Shown piece by piece: positions 59,362 through 64,000 of a stretch of DNA of 64,000 nucleotides (position 1 is its first letter; each line of letters starts with the position of its first letter). A program made the position numbers and the translations under genes. Source of the DNA: Phlebotomus papatasi (lineage: Eukaryota; Arthropoda; Insecta; Diptera; Psychodidae); NCBI RefSeq assembly GCF_024763615.1, contig NC_077223.1, positions 496,001-560,000 on the forward strand, given 5' to 3'. The notes below the pieces were generated by a model. That model did not search any database. It saw only the letters and a list, made by a program, of their open reading frames with translations, and was not told where the DNA came from.

Positions 59362-60129
59362 GTAATGTTCAACCAAAAGCTACCATCATTTCAATTGACC
59401 AGTAATCTATCACCAGTTGCTATAAGCAAACAATTTTTTTTAATTACAAAAATTTTCACAAAACTAAAAAACCACTCTTACCAAAAATTAAACCAAACCA
59501 ATTCTTTCAATCCAATACAACTGTATACCGCTTCTAATCTTTAGATGTGGCTAATATCTGTGTCTATTTTATCATTCCAAATTTATAAATTATTACCTTT
59601 CTTCAGTATTTATTTCTATATTGTTGGAAATTTTCTTAATTTCTTATAAATAGATGTGGACTAATCTATGAACAATTTTCTTCTATGCCTTGAAATTATA
59701 ATGATTTTTATTTTTAATTTGTGGTAAATTACCATATTTACATCATTTACATAGATTATATTATGACTAATTCTAATACAATGTAAAGCTAACTAATAAT
59801 CAACATTGTTGGGTGTTTAATTTCTTATAAGTTATGCAAAGTGTCAGCCTTAATCGAATGAGTGGTTAATTAATTCAACACTCCTACTCACTTTCGCCAC
59901 ACTCTACATCAATATCACAAGTGACATGTGAGTGTAGGATGAAATGGCATTTTCCGCCTTTACAACATTACACACAAAATACGAAGACTTCATTTAATTT
60001 ATTAAGAAAAGTAGCAATGTATCATACATAGTCCCCTTCCACCACACCGAAACTTTATTGTAATAACATACGCGATTTAAATATTTTCACACATTTCACA
60101 CAGCTGAAATGACAATATCACGGCTACAG
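59362..60129 (+). other. cPKC intron after the 112-nt exon
   Basis: Begins gtaatg. AT-rich, no repeat or exon seen. Confidence 0.5.
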
Positions 60130-60240
60130 AATCGCATTTTCGAAAAAGCTCTCCTAAGATTCGAACCCAATTTGTCATATGGCATTGCCAGAGCATTACA
60201 GAATTCCCCTCTTGAACACACTAACCTTGTAAACTTACTT
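60130..60240 (-). repeat. tRNA-like (SINE-type) repeat with B-box
   Basis: The minus strand shows aaggttagtgtgttcaag (A-box-like) and, about 55 nt on, ttgggttcgaatctt, a consensus B-box. The 66-codon frame over it is a by-product. Confidence 0.4.
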
Positions 60241-62200
60241 GCGGCAGACCGGCACGAGATCGACAGATCGTCATTCGAGTGAACCGTGAGCGGCACAATT
60301 ATCTACCCCTTGGCTGCACATTTCCCTCCAATTAAAAAGTACAATTCATCAGCCGGAAATTTTGTGATTGTCTTTAAAAACAAATTTTTAGACACCTTAA
60401 GTACGTAAAAATATTCACTAGAAACTTCATAATACTTTGTCGTTCTTTGCTAATAAAAAAAAATCGCCAAATTTAAAGGGGTTTCTAAATAATAAAGGAT
60501 CTGTTTTCTTTGATATTCCTAACTTCAAAGTGCAGACTGACACTCTTTTTGACAATTAGAGCACTTCCAAATTCGAAAATGAAGTCACATGAGCCATCTT
60601 TCGGAATTATCGAAAAGTCAAAATGTGTTTTGTTTTATGTTTCACCTAAAGCAGATCGATGAATTTTTAAATTCCTATGAGAAGACAAAATTTCTTTCTT
60701 CGTAAAGAAAATTTCATCAGGGTGTCAATAAAAGAGGATTCGAACTGCATCTTTTCTAAATTTAATAATAATATGTCAGTTTATAAAGTATAAAGCTAAA
60801 TTCCTGGTAATATTTCCACCACAGCGACCTACATCACTTCATCAGTTTAACTCCCAATATTTCACAAGCAAGAGTCGATGATGCATTTTTCTTTTAGTTT
60901 TTTTCTGCAAAACCATATACTTTATAGCATTCTATAGACAGGATCGTTTAATAAATTAAATTTTCACCCAGCCTTGCACACGAGAAGTTCACTTATTCGA
61001 TTAGGGTTGACACTATTAATTATGTTCTGGTGCACTTACTCTTTTCTCACTTTTTCCGGAACACTGACTGTTCAAATGGAGTGAGAAGGAAAATCTGTTT
61101 TAGTTGTGCTTTATATTTATATATATATTTCTGTGTCCATTTCTTCCGATGTTTTATTGAAGGATTTCTTTTTGTTTTAATGATTTTTCATTGGATTTTC
61201 CCATGTAACTTTTAATGGATAGGTATATCTTGGTGAGATTATATAAAAGCTTCTTACTATGCTTTATTGTGTATTCCGTTTTGCTTAAGTTCTTAATTCA
61301 GTTTATTTGCCATTTTTCGAGAAATTGATGTCTCTTCTTTATGAATTCCAAACTCATATTTTATTAATAAGCTTCTGCTGCTTTTATATCAGCAATTCAT
61401 CTCTTATTTCTCCAAATGTCACAAAAAAAAAGAGAATGAAATGTGAATTTTAAAAAGACAAATAAGAGATGAAACAATAAATAAATGTAATAGGAATCTG
61501 TTTTTAGTTGATTTACTTAAAAGTAGAAATTCATCATCATAGAATATATAAACTATTTATTAAATTACAGAAATATAACATAGATTTTAAGCTGTTAGTC
61601 CCTTAAAACAATCCATTTTATGTTAAATGTATATAAATTATAAAGTACAATCAGAATATACACAATATAATTAACTTCAGGTGAAATTATTATGAGACTT
61701 CAGAAGTGGGATCGAATGGGAAAGTGGAGAAAAGTTTCTCAATTCAAACAATACTTATAGCGCAAATACTGCATTTTCCTCAAACTTGCCACAAAAGTAA
61801 TTTTAAAATAAAAATATTCTTCAAAACTATGTAATAAAATTGAATAAAAACAACAAAAATAACTTTTCAATAATAATTCTCGGGAAAATTCCAAACTTCT
61901 CACACAACCAAAATAATAAACCACGCCGAACATTATTCATCGAACCCGGGTAACTTTTGTTCTCTTTTCCTGCTATATATAAATTTTATTTGTAAAATTT
62001 TAATGAGTAAAGAAAAAGCATAAATTTAACTTCTCTCTCCAAACAATTCTTTTAAAATTCTATACGACATTTCAAGGAGAATATCAAAAGTCTTCAAAGA
62101 ACATTCATACCTACAAAATAAGTATTCTGTAGAATTTAACAACTAATTTAAAAAAAAAAATAAATTAAGGTTATTGTAACGGTGAAGCACAAAGTTCATA
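60241..62200 (+). other. cPKC intron, no exon found
   Basis: Searched for the rest of C1B (CX2C, then VH.RC and a VPSLCG-like end); none seen. Mostly AT-rich. Confidence 0.45.
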
Positions 62201-62260
62201 TAGGGGAAAGTGAGCTACCTTCGGACAACTCAATCCTCTCGTTCAGTAATAACCTTCCCG
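62201..62260 (+). mobile_element. Left end of a TAGGGGA element (GCGCTACCTTCGGAC subfamily)
   Basis: taggggaaagtgagctacct then tcggacaactcaatc matches the left end at 40111. No right end follows before the next element begins at 62397. Confidence 0.6.
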
Positions 62261-62396
62261 ATTTGAGAGCTTTCTCCGGTTAAGGTTTTTTCTGTACCTA
62301 TTCGAAGGTAAATCATAGAGAAATTACCTGAAAACTCGTTGAAAGTTCGAACGTTTAAACCGACAAGTTACACAAAAGTGAGCGAGTAGGGGAAAG

Positions 62397-62606
62397 TGTT
62401 CTCCCTTCGAACGTTCATGCCTTCGAATAATGTGAATTTCTTTTTGTGTTTCGTAAGAGTTTTACACTAAATTATCACGAAATTATCAACAATTGATGAT
62501 AAGCCAACTAATATATAAAAGAAATATGTAAATCTCTTAGGAAAACTAAGAGAAAATTCACATTATTCGAAGGCATGAACGTTCGAAGGGTGAGTACTTT
62601 CCCCTA
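62397..62606. mobile_element. TAGGGGA-family element (TTCGAACGTTCATGCC subfamily), complete
   Basis: 210 bp. The left arm, taggggaaagtgttctccct then tcgaacgttcatgccttcga and ataatgtgaattt, pairs with the right arm, aaattcacattattcgaagg then catgaacgttcgaagggtga and gtactttcccctа-type end at 62606. The arms are about 60 nt and nearly perfect, so this is one of the youngest-looking copies. Confidence 0.88.
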
Positions 62607-64000
62607 CATTTATATTTATCTTAATACAATTGCAATTCAAACGTTCTGCTATCCGGAAATTCCACAAAACTACACAAAAATTCACTTTTTGAAGTAAACG
62701 TTTACACACTGTGTTGACATTGTTGGCGATTGAAGTGTCAAGAATATCGAAATTCGAAATTGCAGAATAATCAGCGCTAAAGCGGCGAGTACGTGAACTT
62801 GCACTTTAGGCTTCTGGTAGATTTTCGAATAGATTTGACTTGGCTTTGGAGTAGCTTTGTCTCTTCGAAACCTTCGAAAGTTTATTACTAAACAAATGTA
62901 GTGCTCATAGTTTTTCACAAAGTCTATCCTTAAGTGGTCGACATATGGTACTTTACCTTATAAGGTAGCTATTTTGCTTCTTGGGTTATCATTTTAGTCA
63001 GGGAAAAATAAATGAATATGATTCTTGTTCGGAATAGGTTCTCATGTATAATATACAACATTCAACCTTAGAAGTAGTAAAGTAGTCACCGTAACGTCAG
63101 CACTTATACTCTACACTTGCATCCATTTTGATTGCTTTCAAGCTAAACTGGTAAAATTTTAATCAGTCTACTAAAGTACCATTAATGACGTTCTAACGAC
63201 GTTATCCTGACCTAATATTCTGTTTTTCTAGTCAAGTTGTGCTATTTGGGTATTTACTTAGTTTATGTCAATTTTCTTCTTGGAATTGAAAACCTAAAAA
63301 AAAGCCGCGCTGTTGACTATACCATCAGACTATTGTCTGCCCAAGAAGTTCAATAATCACGCACAATTCTAACCACATTTATTGCAATTCTTGAATGGAA
63401 AAAAAAATGAAAGAAAACAGCTTAAGATGGTTGTGATTCTAAAATCAATTTTTCCGAAGAAAATAGCTTGTTCGATATATAAGCACAAAATAGTATAACT
63501 ATAGTAGATCACATATATCATCACTATTTCATCTTAAAGCACCCTTTTTTGAAATAGCCACTGAAGAATTGAAAAAAAGGAGAACAATTTGCTGCTATCA
63601 CAAACGTTGAGAAGCTTTTCACACTTGAACACAATAATAGGCGGAAATAAGCTTTCAGGCGAATTCAGTACAAAGATTTCTTTTTTTTTTTCATTTTTTA
63701 CCGACAATTTGTTTTTCTACGGCTTATACATTTCTTAAGGCGAAATAGCTTTTTTTTAACTTTGATTTACCAACATTCTAGCACAGAAGAAAATGCCTGA
63801 AATAGATATTGGAAGAAACTATGTAACTTTGGCTTTTACAATGTAACCCCTTTGATTTTGTTTTTTTTTAAAGAACCTTTTTTATTAAAAAAAATTGAAA
63901 AAGTTAGTGATCTCTGGGGGAGAGTCAAAATTGTTTTATTTTGTTGTTTTTTCGTATTTTTTTCTATGTTTATTAATTTGTATTTTTGTATTTTTTTTGT
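62607..64000 (+). other. cPKC intron to window end
   Basis: No exon or repeat recognised. The last 330 nt are rich in long T runs. Confidence 0.45.

Overview
This 64-kb window is AT-rich, intron-scale eukaryotic DNA. The only host gene I can support is a conventional protein kinase C (cPKC) gene on the + strand. Three coding exons are present (50632-50663, 53093-53175, 59250-59361; 32, 83 and 112 nt). They have clean GT-AG boundaries, keep one open frame across the joins, and encode most of the C1A zinc finger and the first half of C1B. No candidate for the first coding exon was found in the upstream 50.6 kb, and no exon for the rest of C1B, the C2 domain or the kinase domain was found downstream. 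Most of the window is therefore best read as cPKC introns: an upstream intron of at least 50.6 kb (unless exon 1 was missed), then 2,429 nt, 6,074 nt and at least 4.6 kb. The cPKC sequence, base composition and repeat style suggest an insect, probably a dipteran (nematoceran or sand-fly-like). The species assignment is an inference.

The rest is a dense bed of mobile-element debris. The dominant component is a superfamily of TA-flanked elements ending in TAGGGGA..., each folding back on itself (about 1.4, 6.1, 7.2, 8.8, 12.1, 31.8, 33.9, 38.9, 40.1, 40.8, 43.6, 46.0, 47.6, 49.9, 56.6-58.7, 62.2 and 62.4 kb). At least one member (38850-39921) holds a broken N-terminal transposase with a pipsqueak-type helix-turn-helix. 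A second, weaker case lies at 27.4-28.1 kb. Other repeats are a CACTGAG-ended 262-bp MITE in three copies, a pogo-like MITE (TIR beginning CAGTAGACTCTCGCTTATCC), a GCGCACAATAAC hairpin MITE, a cATCGATAGTATCGA-type MITE, two large inverted-repeat elements related to each other (10.5-11.9 and 41.0-41.8 kb), a tRNA-derived SINE and several B-box-bearing tRNA-like repeats.

Older coding debris consists of a Ty3/gypsy RNase H/integrase-proximal fragment split by a MITE (1.6-2.3 kb), a non-LTR reverse transcriptase fragment (24.8-25.1 kb), and a disabled, once-spliced gene on the minus strand (20.95-23.77 kb) with a 1.8-kb TIR element inside its intron.

The most unusual structure is a 1.1-kb tandem array at 17.7-18.8 kb. 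Its basic unit is 31 bp, organised in part as a 124-bp (4 x 31) higher-order repeat. Every unit contains a CTCT...TTTGCAG|AGAG hairpin that also resembles a 3' splice acceptor, and long stop-free frames occur on both strands. No rRNA, functional tRNA, CRISPR array or prokaryotic-type operon was seen. All similarities rest on reading the sequence and on memory of protein families; no database search was possible.
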